Assembly (NCBI GenBank): GCA_028683685.1
Contig: JAQUHH010000089.1
Coordinates: 1 to 8,632, forward strand
DNA from: Bacteroidales bacterium
GTDB taxonomy: Bacteria > Bacteroidota > Bacteroidia > Bacteroidales > WCHB1-69
Length of the DNA stretch: 8,632 nucleotides
Direction: 5' to 3'
This document shows, piece by piece, positions 1 to 7,155 of the stretch. The position numbers and the translations under genes were made by a program. How positions within the stretch are numbered: the stretch's first letter is position 1; every line of letters begins with the position of its first letter. The notes under the pieces are model-generated. The model ran no database searches and was not told the origin of the DNA. It was given only the letters and a program-made list of their open reading frames with translations.

Positions 1-363
1 ACTGAATATGTAGTTTATGTTTCCGACCAGTACGGTTGTTTATTGTCAGATACAGTCAGAATTACGGTTTTGGAAGTTATTTGCGACGAACCTTTTGTTT
101 ATGTGCCAAATGCTTTTACTCCAAACGGAGATGGAAATAATGATGTATTATTTGTTCGTAGCGATATTGTAGTGGACATTATTTTTGCCGTTTACGATCG
201 TTGGGGAGAAAAAATATTCGAAACAACAGAACTGAATAAAGGTTGGGATGGAACATACAAAGGAAAGAAAAGTGATTCGGGTGTATTTGTATATTATTTA
301 GATGCAACTTGTTTAAACAGAGATAAACTTGTAAAAAAAGGAAATGTAACACTAATTCGATAA
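1..363 (+). CDS. T9SS type B sorting domain protein, C-terminal fragment
   Basis: This is the 3' end of a larger gene. The frame is open from the first base, and 120 residues are visible before the stop. Residues 1-23 look like the last strands of a PKD/Ig-like repeat. Residues 33-120 match the CHU_C or gliding-motility-associated C-terminal domain: PNAFTPNGDG at 36-45, YDRWGEKIF at 65-73, WDG at 82-84 and a final GNVTLIR. In known family members this domain directs the protein through the type IX secretion system to the cell surface or medium. The body that would define function (adhesin, enzyme, mucin-like) lies outside the window. The next gene, a PorP/SprF protein, starts 5 bases after the stop, as is common for type B cargo. 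A TTG at 43 is an internal codon and not a start. The domain call is secure; the role of the whole protein is unknown. Confidence 0.93.
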   Translation, partial: TEYVVYVSDQYGCLLSDTVRITVLEVICDEPFVYVPNAFTPNGDGNNDVLFVRSDIVVDIIFAVYDRWGEKIFETTELNKGWDGTYKGKKSDSGVFVYYLDATCLNRDKLVKKGNVTLIR

Positions 364-368
364 CTCAA

Positions 369-1391
369 TTGAAACTAAAAAATATTATATTATTCTTTGT
401 TTTTATAGTATGGATGTCAGCATCTGTTTTAGCACAAGATATTCATTTTTCCCAATTTTGGTCTTCTCCTTTGCATATTAATCCAGCACAAACTGGTTTT
501 TTCGATGGTCAGGTCAGATTGAGTGCTCAACACCGAACTCAATGGAAAGCCATTACAAAACCTTATCAAACCTTTTCATCATCCATTGATTTACCATTAA
601 TAAAACGACCATACCGTCAGGAAGTATTTGGGTTTGGTGTAAATATATTCAGAGATGTTGCGGGGGATTCAGATTTTGGAACCACGCAATTAAATCTCTC
701 TTTTTCATATATTAAAAGTTTAAATAGACGAAACAATAGTTTTCTGTCTTTTGGCATACAAACTGGAGCAGCTCAAAGAACAATTAATTATGCCGAATTG
801 CATTTTGATGAACAGTTTTACAACGGAAGATTTAATCAAGGAACTGGAAATACTGAAATTTTCGCACATGATAATTTTATTTTTGGAGATATAAATGCGG
901 GCTTAAACTGGGTATATCAGCCAAAAAATAGACAAATGTGGAATTTCGGAGTAGCGATGTTTCATCTCAATAGACCCAAACAATCACTTTTTAACGATAA
1001 GGATGTTCGGCTCGATATGAAAATAATTGGAACCGCTACTACAAGCATTAAACTCGATGGCGATATTGATTTAAACCCAATGATTATTACCAGTTTTCAA
1101 GGAACATACACAGAGATAATCTTTGGAGGTTTATCCAAATACATTCTCGACAAAGATCCCCTTACTTATACGACTCTTAATTTTGGTATTTTTTATCGTG
1201 CTGCGGATGCTGCTTATCTTATGATGGGAGGCGAATATATGAGGTTTAATTTTGGAATAAGCTATGATATTAATATGTCAAGATTAAAAGTTGCCAGTCG
1301 TTATAAAGGGGGTTGGGAAATATCAATTTCATATATTTTTGATAAATACAAACCAAGAAAAATTAAAGAACTGCCATGTCCAATATTCTAA
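369..1391 (+). CDS. PorP/SprF family type IX secretion outer-membrane protein
   Basis: This encodes a 340-residue outer-membrane protein of the PorP/SprF family. A signal peptide covers residues 1-22 (basic start, hydrophobic core, cleavage near VLA|QD). The mature N-terminus carries the family signature DIHFSQFWSSPLHINPAQTG, then an R-x3-QW motif, and the chain ends in the usual GISYDIN...EISISYIF strands. The body alternates polar and aromatic residues, as in a beta-barrel. Family members associate with the T9SS translocon, and SprF-type paralogues are known to be needed for secretion of particular type B cargo proteins. The CHU_C-domain gene immediately upstream is therefore the likely cargo, which is an inference. 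The start is read as TTG at 369. The first in-frame ATG, at 411, would remove most of the signal peptide. It lies 4 bases ahead of the next gene. This is probably a dedicated paralogue rather than the core PorP, because the core T9SS genes (porKLMN) are not here. Confidence 0.92.
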   Translation: MKLKNIILFFVFIVWMSASVLAQDIHFSQFWSSPLHINPAQTGFFDGQVRLSAQHRTQWKAITKPYQTFSSSIDLPLIKRPYRQEVFGFGVNIFRDVAGDSDFGTTQLNLSFSYIKSLNRRNNSFLSFGIQTGAAQRTINYAELHFDEQFYNGRFNQGTGNTEIFAHDNFIFGDINAGLNWVYQPKNRQMWNFGVAMFHLNRPKQSLFNDKDVRLDMKIIGTATTSIKLDGDIDLNPMIITSFQGTYTEIIFGGLSKYILDKDPLTYTTLNFGIFYRAADAAYLMMGGEYMRFNFGISYDINMSRLKVASRYKGGWEISISYIFDKYKPRKIKELPCPIF

Positions 1392-1395
1392 GATT

Positions 1396-3705
1396 ATGCT
1401 AAAAACGAAATTGATAATATTTAATTTGCTTCTCTTATTGAGTTTTTCTCAACTGGGATTGTTTTCTCAGGATGTAGAATCTCAACTAATAAAAATGGCA
1501 GATGAGGCATATCGTCAAGGTGATTATTTAACAGCTTCAACATACTACGGTCGATTGGTAAACGATGTTTCAAACAGCAAATTAGAACATATTGAAAAAT
1601 ATGCACGGGCTTTATATAAATATCATGCGTATGCGGATGCTGCTCAATGGTATGAAGTTTTATATCAAGCTGATACCCTGAAAAAATTTCCTGAAACTAT
1701 GTTTTGGTTAGCGACAGCAACCAAGCAAAATGCAAAATATCAGGAAGCTCATGCACTTTTTTTACAATTTTTGCTTGAAAATAATGGAAACAATAATTTT
1801 TTATCCGAAAAAGCAACTATTGAACTAAAAGCATGTAAAGAGTCTATACTATGGAAAGAAAATCCAGTTCCTATTAAAATTGAGCATTTGACCCAAAATA
1901 TTAATACTCCATATTCTGAATTTAATGCCATACAGTTGGGCGATACAGCCCTTTATTTTTCATCTTTACGCTTGGTTTTTCCCGAAAATCTCAATTCTAT
2001 TTTCCCTGCTATTTACATTTCCAAAATTTATCGTTCTGCCATTTCTGTAGCTGGCTATTCAGAGGGGAAAGAATTACCATTGACCATTAATAACCCAGAG
2101 ACACACAATGCCAATTTTTGTTTTAGTCCCGACAAAAATCGACTCTATTTTTCAAGATGTAAAAATGAAAATAATTTTCAATTAAATTGTGAAATTTGGG
2201 TTAGTGAGCAACAAAATGGAAAATGGAAAAAACCAGAACGATTAAATCGCCGTATTAATGCCCCCGGTGTCACATCAACGCAGCCATTTATTACTTCTTT
2301 TAACGAAAAGGAAATTTTGTATTTTGTTTCCGACAGAGCCGGTGGATATGGCGGTATGGATATTTGGTATTCTATTTATGAAGCAGGGAAATACCAAGAC
2401 CCTTCAAATTTGGGAAGCGTAATCAATACCAAGGGAAATGAAATTACTCCTTTTTACGATGATCAAAATGGAGATTTATTTTTTAGTTCCGATTGGCATC
2501 CAGGCATGGGAGGATACGATGTTTTTAAAAGTCAAGGCGCTCTTAATCAATGGGAAAAACCAAAAAACATAGGGTATCCTTTTAATTCTCCAACCAACGA
2601 TATTTATTTTAGCATAAATCAAGAGGATACCATGGCAGGTTATTTTACTTCCAACCGAAAAGGTTCTCTTTATATTAATGGCGAAACATGCTGCAATGAT
2701 ATTTATTATTACGAGTGGTTAGAAAAACCTAAAGAAATTGCATTAACAGATACTTTATTTGTAGAGCATGTCGACCTTTCTTTGAAAATCAAAGAATTAC
2801 TTCCACTTACGCTTTATTTCCACAATGATGAACCAGATCCTGCGACCACAAAAACGACTACTACTAAGAATTATAAAACCACATTGGCTGATTACTTTGG
2901 ACTTATGGATATTTATAAAGATGAATATGCCAAAGGCTTAAGTGGAGATGATCGGATAAAAGCCCAACAAAATATTGAAGTGTTTTTTAATGATTATGTA
3001 AAAAAGGGATATACCAATTTGACCCTTTTTGCGGAATGGCTAAAGAAAGATTTAGATAAAGGGAATCATGTAAAAATTACCATAAAAGGATACACAAGTC
3101 CCTTGCATACAGCTGATTATAACTTAAAGTTAGCATCTCGAAGAATCTCTAGTTTAAAAAACTATATCTATGAATTTAACAATGGTGTTTTTATTCCTTA
3201 TATTAATGGGGAGATTAAAAATTGTCGCTTGGAGTTATTGGATGCTCCCATTGGCAAAACAGAAGCCAGTCCATTGGTGAGTGACAATCCAAATGATAAA
3301 CGAAATTCGATATATAGCAGGGCTGCGGCACTTGAGCGCCGAATTCAAATTGTGATGTATGAGTCCGATAAAATTGAATCAGCAGCAGATACAATGCCTG
3401 AGCTCTTTTTAGCTCAAAAAGAAATTAATTTTGGAGAGGTAAAAGAAAATCATGAATATGTTTTAGTAGTACAATATATTAATACTGGACAAAAACCGCT
3501 GATTATCGAAAATATTGATGTTCAAAATTCTGCCGTTGAAGTGAATTATCGCAAAATTGAAATCTTGCCAAATGAAAAATCAGACTTTGTTATACGACTT
3601 AAAACCAATTATTTAAATTCTGACCAAACCATTAAATTGAAAATTAAATCCAATGCGTACAACTCCACCGAAGATTTTGTAATCAAGGCTAAAAAAGTTG
3701 AATAA
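1396..3705 (+). CDS. PorE-like protein: TPR, PD40 propeller, OmpA-like, C-terminal Ig-like domain
   Basis: This encodes 769 residues in a PorE-like arrangement. A signal peptide covers about residues 1-24 (cleavage near FS|QD) with no lipobox. TPR-like helices span about 26-150. A WD40/PD40 beta-propeller spans about 174-445, with blades marked by FSPD (243-246), SDRAGGYGGMDIW (312-324), SSDWHPGMGGYDVF (364-377), TSNR (418-421) and a CC pair at 432-433. A divergent OmpA-like domain starts at LYFHNDEPDP (473-482) and continues at ITIKGYTSPL (561-570) and LASRR (579-583). An Ig-like ASH/DUF1573-type domain fills 669-769 (INFGEV, NTGQKPL). The start is the ATG at 1396, 4 bases after the PorP-like stop. 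An upstream in-frame start at 1291 would overlap that gene and bury the signal peptide. PorE-type proteins sit in the periplasm and link the secretion machinery to peptidoglycan. That role is inferred here, and I see no carboxypeptidase-regulatory domain between propeller and OmpA part. Confidence 0.88.
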   Translation: MLKTKLIIFNLLLLLSFSQLGLFSQDVESQLIKMADEAYRQGDYLTASTYYGRLVNDVSNSKLEHIEKYARALYKYHAYADAAQWYEVLYQADTLKKFPETMFWLATATKQNAKYQEAHALFLQFLLENNGNNNFLSEKATIELKACKESILWKENPVPIKIEHLTQNINTPYSEFNAIQLGDTALYFSSLRLVFPENLNSIFPAIYISKIYRSAISVAGYSEGKELPLTINNPETHNANFCFSPDKNRLYFSRCKNENNFQLNCEIWVSEQQNGKWKKPERLNRRINAPGVTSTQPFITSFNEKEILYFVSDRAGGYGGMDIWYSIYEAGKYQDPSNLGSVINTKGNEITPFYDDQNGDLFFSSDWHPGMGGYDVFKSQGALNQWEKPKNIGYPFNSPTNDIYFSINQEDTMAGYFTSNRKGSLYINGETCCNDIYYYEWLEKPKEIALTDTLFVEHVDLSLKIKELLPLTLYFHNDEPDPATTKTTTTKNYKTTLADYFGLMDIYKDEYAKGLSGDDRIKAQQNIEVFFNDYVKKGYTNLTLFAEWLKKDLDKGNHVKITIKGYTSPLHTADYNLKLASRRISSLKNYIYEFNNGVFIPYINGEIKNCRLELLDAPIGKTEASPLVSDNPNDKRNSIYSRAAALERRIQIVMYESDKIESAADTMPELFLAQKEINFGEVKENHEYVLVVQYINTGQKPLIIENIDVQNSAVEVNYRKIEILPNEKSDFVIRLKTNYLNSDQTIKLKIKSNAYNSTEDFVIKAKKVE

Positions 3706-3733
3706 AATCCGAAAACAATACAAGTTTTATTTT
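3701..3733 (+). terminator. possible weak terminator between convergent units
   Basis: The short gap between the two facing stop codons contains an AT-rich inverted repeat: AAAAC (3712-3716), a 7-base loop, then GTTTT (3724-3728) followed by ATTTT. An outer AATAAAA/TTTTATT repeat (3701-3707, 3725-3731) is an alternative pairing. The stem is short and mostly A-T, and it reaches into both coding ends. It may end the + strand unit, but this is a weak call. Confidence 0.25.
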
Positions 3734-4854
3734 GACTGAATCATATGGTAGATGGATTGGGCTGTTTTGGCAGATGCACCGCCTTTTCCCAAAATAGTTT
3801 CCAATTCATTATACTGATTCATCATTTTGTTTCGAAAATCGATATCGAAAATAATTTTATCGATCTCTTTTTTTAAACGTTTTTCATGAAAATCATGTTG
3901 AATAAGTTCGGAAACAATAGTTTTATTCATAATTAGATTAACCAAGGAAATATATCTGATGCCTTTCACTACTCTTTTTGCAATTTCGTATGAAATAGTG
4001 CTACTTTTATAGCATACTACTTGAGGAACTTTGAAAAGAGCTGTTTCCAAAGTAGCAGTTCCCGAAGTCACTATTGCTGCAAAACTTTCCGAAAGCAGAG
4101 CATAAGTTTCGTCCACCACAAATTTCAATTTAGAACAATCACATAATGACTGATAAAACTCCATGGATTGCCAACCCACAGCCGCTACAACAAATTGAAA
4201 ATCAGAATATTTATTAGCCATTTTAGCCATAAGTGGCAACATCTTTGAAATCTCTTGTTTTCTGCTTCCAGGAAGTATGGATATGATTTTCCGAGTGTCG
4301 GTTTTTAGAATATGGTCGATTTGAGGATGTGGTTTTTGTAAAACCGAATTGTCATTAACAGCATCAACCAAAGGATGTCCAACAAATTCAACAGAATAGT
4401 CAAATTGTTTGTAGAAATCTTTTTCAAAAGGCAATATTACATGGAGTTTGTCAATATATTTTTTTATTGAGTGGACTCTGTTTTTTTTCCAAGCCCATAA
4501 TTGAGGAGAAATATAATAGGCTATTTTGATTCCTTTTTGATAAAGTTGTTTTGCTATTTTTAAATTAAAACCTGGATAGTCAATCAAAATCACGATGTCG
4601 GGTTTGTATTCTAAAATATCTTTTTTACAAAAACGAAGATTTTTAAGAATTGTTCGAAGATTTTTGAAAACTTCCCAAAAACCCATAAAAGCCAGTTCAT
4701 TGTAGTGTTTTACAATTTGTCCGCCTTGAATTTTCATCAAATCGCCGCCCCAATATCTAAAATCGGCTTGATTGTCAATGATTTTAAGTTCTTTCATCAA
4801 GTTTGAACCATGCAAATCACCCGAAGCTTCACCTGCTATAATGTAGTATTTCAT
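3727..4854 (-). CDS. lpxB: lipid-A-disaccharide synthase
   Basis: LpxB is a GT19-family glycosyltransferase. It joins UDP-2,3-diacylglucosamine and lipid X to form lipid A disaccharide 1-phosphate on the inner face of the cytoplasmic membrane. The 375-residue length is normal for the family. Visible signatures are GEASGDLHG (8-16), the IDYPGFN segment (91-97), YISPQLWAWKKNR (114-126), LPFE (141-144), GHPL (159-162), LPGSR (194-198) and SGTATLE (264-270). The start is ATG at 4854, only 2 bases after the stop of the small membrane protein gene upstream, so it is probably translated from the surE transcript. Its stop faces the PorE-like stop across 21 bases. The gene looks intact. Confidence 0.97.
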   Translation of the reverse strand: MKYYIIAGEASGDLHGSNLMKELKIIDNQADFRYWGGDLMKIQGGQIVKHYNELAFMGFWEVFKNLRTILKNLRFCKKDILEYKPDIVILIDYPGFNLKIAKQLYQKGIKIAYYISPQLWAWKKNRVHSIKKYIDKLHVILPFEKDFYKQFDYSVEFVGHPLVDAVNDNSVLQKPHPQIDHILKTDTRKIISILPGSRKQEISKMLPLMAKMANKYSDFQFVVAAVGWQSMEFYQSLCDCSKLKFVVDETYALLSESFAAIVTSGTATLETALFKVPQVVCYKSSTISYEIAKRVVKGIRYISLVNLIMNKTIVSELIQHDFHEKRLKKEIDKIIFDIDFRNKMMNQYNELETILGKGGASAKTAQSIYHMIQSK

Positions 4855-4856
4855 GC

Positions 4857-5138
4857 TTATAAATAAAAGGAAAAATAGACAATTGCCAACACAAAAGTCA
4901 TGGTCAATATCCCTCGACCCGTCAAATCGTGTTTCACTTTTAATAAATAAAACCGCAGTGCTATTAAATTTACAAAAATGCTCACTAGGCTTCGATTTTC
5001 AGCACTGATGATGTCTGTTTTACCAGTTCCGGCATCAATACCCAGCCCAATTAAAGACAAAATACCAAATGCAAGCATGGGTATAATCAAACCGATAAGC
5101 ATGCCCAGCCAAAAATTATCTTTTCGGAAGAAGTTCAT
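4857..5138 (-). CDS. small three-span membrane protein of unknown function
   Basis: This encodes 93 residues of a predicted inner-membrane protein that I do not recognise beyond its position. Hydrophobic segments lie at about residues 9-33 (WLGMLIGLIIPMLAFGILSL), 50-69 (SIFVNLIALRFYLL) and 77-93. A polar loop, DAGTGKTDIISAENR, separates the first two. The GTGKT string resembles part of a P-loop, but it lies in a short loop of a tiny protein and is not taken as an ATPase. The start is placed at ATG 5138 rather than the upstream in-frame codon at 5162, because this ATG overlaps the surE TGA in an ATGA junction typical of coupled translation. lpxB starts 2 bases after its stop. Placement between surE and lpxB suggests an envelope role, which is inference only. 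Confidence 0.8.
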   Translation of the reverse strand: MNFFRKDNFWLGMLIGLIIPMLAFGILSLIGLGIDAGTGKTDIISAENRSLVSIFVNLIALRFYLLKVKHDLTGRGILTMTFVLAIVYFSFYL

Positions 5139-5920
5139 AATTGTAAAATTTTTGATTCCCAATGTTTCATTTCATCAATATGAGCATGAGCAGTTAAATC
5201 AAATTGAACGGGATGAACCGATACATAATTGTTTGCCAAAGCCCATTCGTCCGTATCTTCTTTGCCATCAAGATTGACAAAAGAGCCCGTTAGCCAATAA
5301 TAGATACCACCATGAGGATCTTTATGCGGAATAAGGTTTTCGTTCCAATATCCTTTGGCTTGTCGGGTAACTCTAATTCCATTGCATTCTTCTACTTTGA
5401 TATATGGAATATTTACATTCAAGCATGTTCTTTCAGGCAATCCTTCTTTAAGCACATGGTCGATAATTTTTCCAGCATACTCTTTTGCTATGGTAAAATC
5501 AGCATCAGCATCAAAACTCAGTAATGAAAAGCCAATGGATGGTACGTTTTCAAAAGCCCCTTCGAGTGCGGCTGCCATGGTGCCAGAGTATAGAATACTA
5601 ATGGCAGAATTGCTACCATGATTGATTCCAGATATGATTAAATCGGGATAGCTTTTATTTAAAATGACTTTTTGTGCCAATTTAACGCAATCTACAGGTG
5701 TTCCATTTGTAGTATAGAAGTTAAAGTTTTCAGATTCTTGTAATTTTTTTAACCGAAGAGGAACATTCATTGTAATGGCGTGCGACATGCCACTTCGTGG
5801 ACCATCGGGAGCTACAACCAGAACATCTCCTTTTGTTTTGGCTACTTCTATCAAACTGAGCAAGCCTTTTGCTTGATAGCCATCATCGTTTACAACAAGT
5901 ATTAAAGGTCTTTTATTCAT
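5135..5920 (-). CDS. surE: 5'/3'-nucleotidase SurE
   Basis: SurE is a metal-dependent nucleoside monophosphate phosphatase linked to stationary-phase survival. The 261-residue length fits the family. The metal-binding residues known from the family are present: D12-D13 in LVVNDDG, S43 in the PDGPRSG segment and N100 in SGINHGSN. Also present are NGTPVDCV (72-79) and YSGTMAAALEG (111-121). The start is ATG at 5920. The frame stays open to a TTG at 5944, but that codon overlaps the probable promoter -7 element, and the ATG puts the NDDG motif at the usual distance from the N-terminus. Its TGA overlaps the start of the following membrane protein gene by 4 bases. It is the first gene of a three-gene unit with lpxB last. 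Confidence 0.96.
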   Translation of the reverse strand: MNKRPLILVVNDDGYQAKGLLSLIEVAKTKGDVLVVAPDGPRSGMSHAITMNVPLRLKKLQESENFNFYTTNGTPVDCVKLAQKVILNKSYPDLIISGINHGSNSAISILYSGTMAAALEGAFENVPSIGFSLLSFDADADFTIAKEYAGKIIDHVLKEGLPERTCLNVNIPYIKVEECNGIRVTRQAKGYWNENLIPHKDPHGGIYYWLTGSFVNLDGKEDTDEWALANNYVSVHPVQFDLTAHAHIDEMKHWESKILQL

Positions 5921-5941
5921 CAAATTTTTTATTATAATGTC

Positions 5942-5949
5942 CAAAAGTA
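5942..5949 (-). promoter_or_regulatory. putative -7 element for the surE-lpxB unit
   Basis: Read on the - strand this is TACTTTTG, a full match to the Bacteroidota -7 consensus TAnnTTTG. It ends 21 bases before the surE ATG and lies downstream of the manC terminator, so it is well placed to start the surE unit. I see no convincing -33 TTG at the normal spacing, so confidence is limited. Confidence 0.38.
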
Positions 5950-5991
5950 CTAAAAAAGTCTGATATGGAGGGGATGCAGATAAAGCAATTT

Positions 5992-6046
5992 TAACAAAAA
6001 GAAACCATTACACTGAAAAGCGACTTGGCTTAAGTGTAATGATTTC
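5992..6046 (-). terminator. strong intrinsic terminator after manC
   Basis: On the - strand, a 14-base arm (6046-6033) pairs with a second arm (6014-6001) through 13 Watson-Crick pairs and one G-T wobble. The 18-base interval holds a second small AAGC/GCTT stem. A T-rich tract (TTTCTTTTTGTT) follows directly. The hairpin begins 15 bases after the manC stop and separates the manC unit from the surE unit. Confidence 0.82.
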
Positions 6047-6061
6047 TTGAATACTGAAAAA

Positions 6062-7153
6062 CTATATATATTTATCTCCCAACTCAGCCTGAACATCGTT
6101 CACAAATTGTCGAATGAGTTGTTCATCTTGTTTTTTGCAAATCAACAAAACATTATTGTTTTCGACTACAATATAATCGTCAAGACCCTGAATAACAACC
6201 AGTTTGTCTTTTGGCATTGAAACAATTGAATTTTTAGTATCGTATAGTTTTATATTTTTCCCTGTAATAACATTTTGATTTTCATCTTTTTTCCTTAATT
6301 CGTGCAAAGAACCCCATGTACCAAGGTCTGACCATCCAAAATCGGAAGCCAAAACAAACACATTATCTGCTTTTTCCATAATTCCATAATCAATCGAAAT
6401 GCTTCTACAAACTTCGTATACCTTGCGTATAAACAAATCTTCAGAGGGTTTATTTATACAACTAACACCTTCGTCAAATAACTCATAAATTTCGGGCAAA
6501 AATGACCTAAAAGCTTGATCAATGGCTTTTAAATTCCATATAAACAAGCCTGAATTCCATAGAAAATCTCCACTTTGCAAAAATTGTACGGCCATTTCAT
6601 AAATGGGTTTCTCTGTAAAAGTTTTTACTTTATATATTTTATTTTCAACATCTTGCGAACCCAATTCATCAAACTGAATATAACCATAACCTGTTTCGGG
6701 TCTGCTTGGATTAATACCAAGCGTATATAAAGCATTTGTTTTTGCAGAAGCATCCAATGCCACATTTAAAATCCGAATAAACTCATCTTCATTCAAAATA
6801 ATATGATCGGAAGGCGCTACAACAATATTTGCATCAGGATTAATATTGCGAATTTTATAATTGGCATAGGCAATACAAGGAGCGGTATTTCTTCGAAAAG
6901 GTTCGCAGATAATTTGCATTTCGGTAAGTTGAGGCAATTGCTCCATAATCAATTCTTTATACCTCTCATTGGTAACAATAAAGATATTTTCGGATGGACA
7001 AACTCGTTCAAAACGTTTTACTGTATTTTGAATCAAAGTTTCACCACTACCGCAAATATCCAGAAATTGTTTGGGTCTATCTGCTGTACTCATCGGCCAA
7101 AAGCGAGATCCTATACCGCCAGCCATAATAATGCAAAAATTGTTTTTTTTCAT
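6062..7153 (-). CDS. manC: mannose-1-phosphate guanylyltransferase
   Basis: This enzyme makes GDP-mannose from mannose 1-phosphate and GTP, supplying mannose- and fucose-containing surface glycans and glycoproteins. The 363-residue protein is the single-domain form, without the C-terminal phosphomannose isomerase half seen in longer bifunctional relatives. Visible motifs are the nucleotidyltransferase signature MAGGIGSRFWPMS with PKQF (10-30), EPFRRNTAP (84-92), VAPSDH (112-117), PETGYGYI (152-159), FTEKP (179-183), WNSGLF (199-204) and a DYGIMEK...GWSDLGTW stretch near 253-280. The start is ATG at 7153, 2 bases after the SprT-like stop, so the two genes are almost certainly co-transcribed. 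The A/T homopolymers around its start have no visible effect on the frame. The product assignment is secure. Confidence 0.96.
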   Translation of the reverse strand: MKKNNFCIIMAGGIGSRFWPMSTADRPKQFLDICGSGETLIQNTVKRFERVCPSENIFIVTNERYKELIMEQLPQLTEMQIICEPFRRNTAPCIAYANYKIRNINPDANIVVAPSDHIILNEDEFIRILNVALDASAKTNALYTLGINPSRPETGYGYIQFDELGSQDVENKIYKVKTFTEKPIYEMAVQFLQSGDFLWNSGLFIWNLKAIDQAFRSFLPEIYELFDEGVSCINKPSEDLFIRKVYEVCRSISIDYGIMEKADNVFVLASDFGWSDLGTWGSLHELRKKDENQNVITGKNIKLYDTKNSIVSMPKDKLVVIQGLDDYIVVENNNVLLICKKQDEQLIRQFVNDVQAELGDKYI

Positions 7154-7155
7154 AT

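Noticed and set aside
1291..1395. N-terminal extension of the PorE-like protein from an ATG at 1291.
   Set aside because: It lies entirely within the end of the PorP-like gene and would place the signal peptide internally; the ATG at 1396 gives a proper signal peptide.
4978..5277. 99-residue open frame on the + strand.
   Set aside because: It is antisense to the small membrane protein and surE, with no domain or signal features; a shadow of real genes.
5942..5944. TTG at 5944 as the surE start.
   Set aside because: It overlaps the probable -7 promoter element, and ATG 5920 gives the normal SurE N-terminus.
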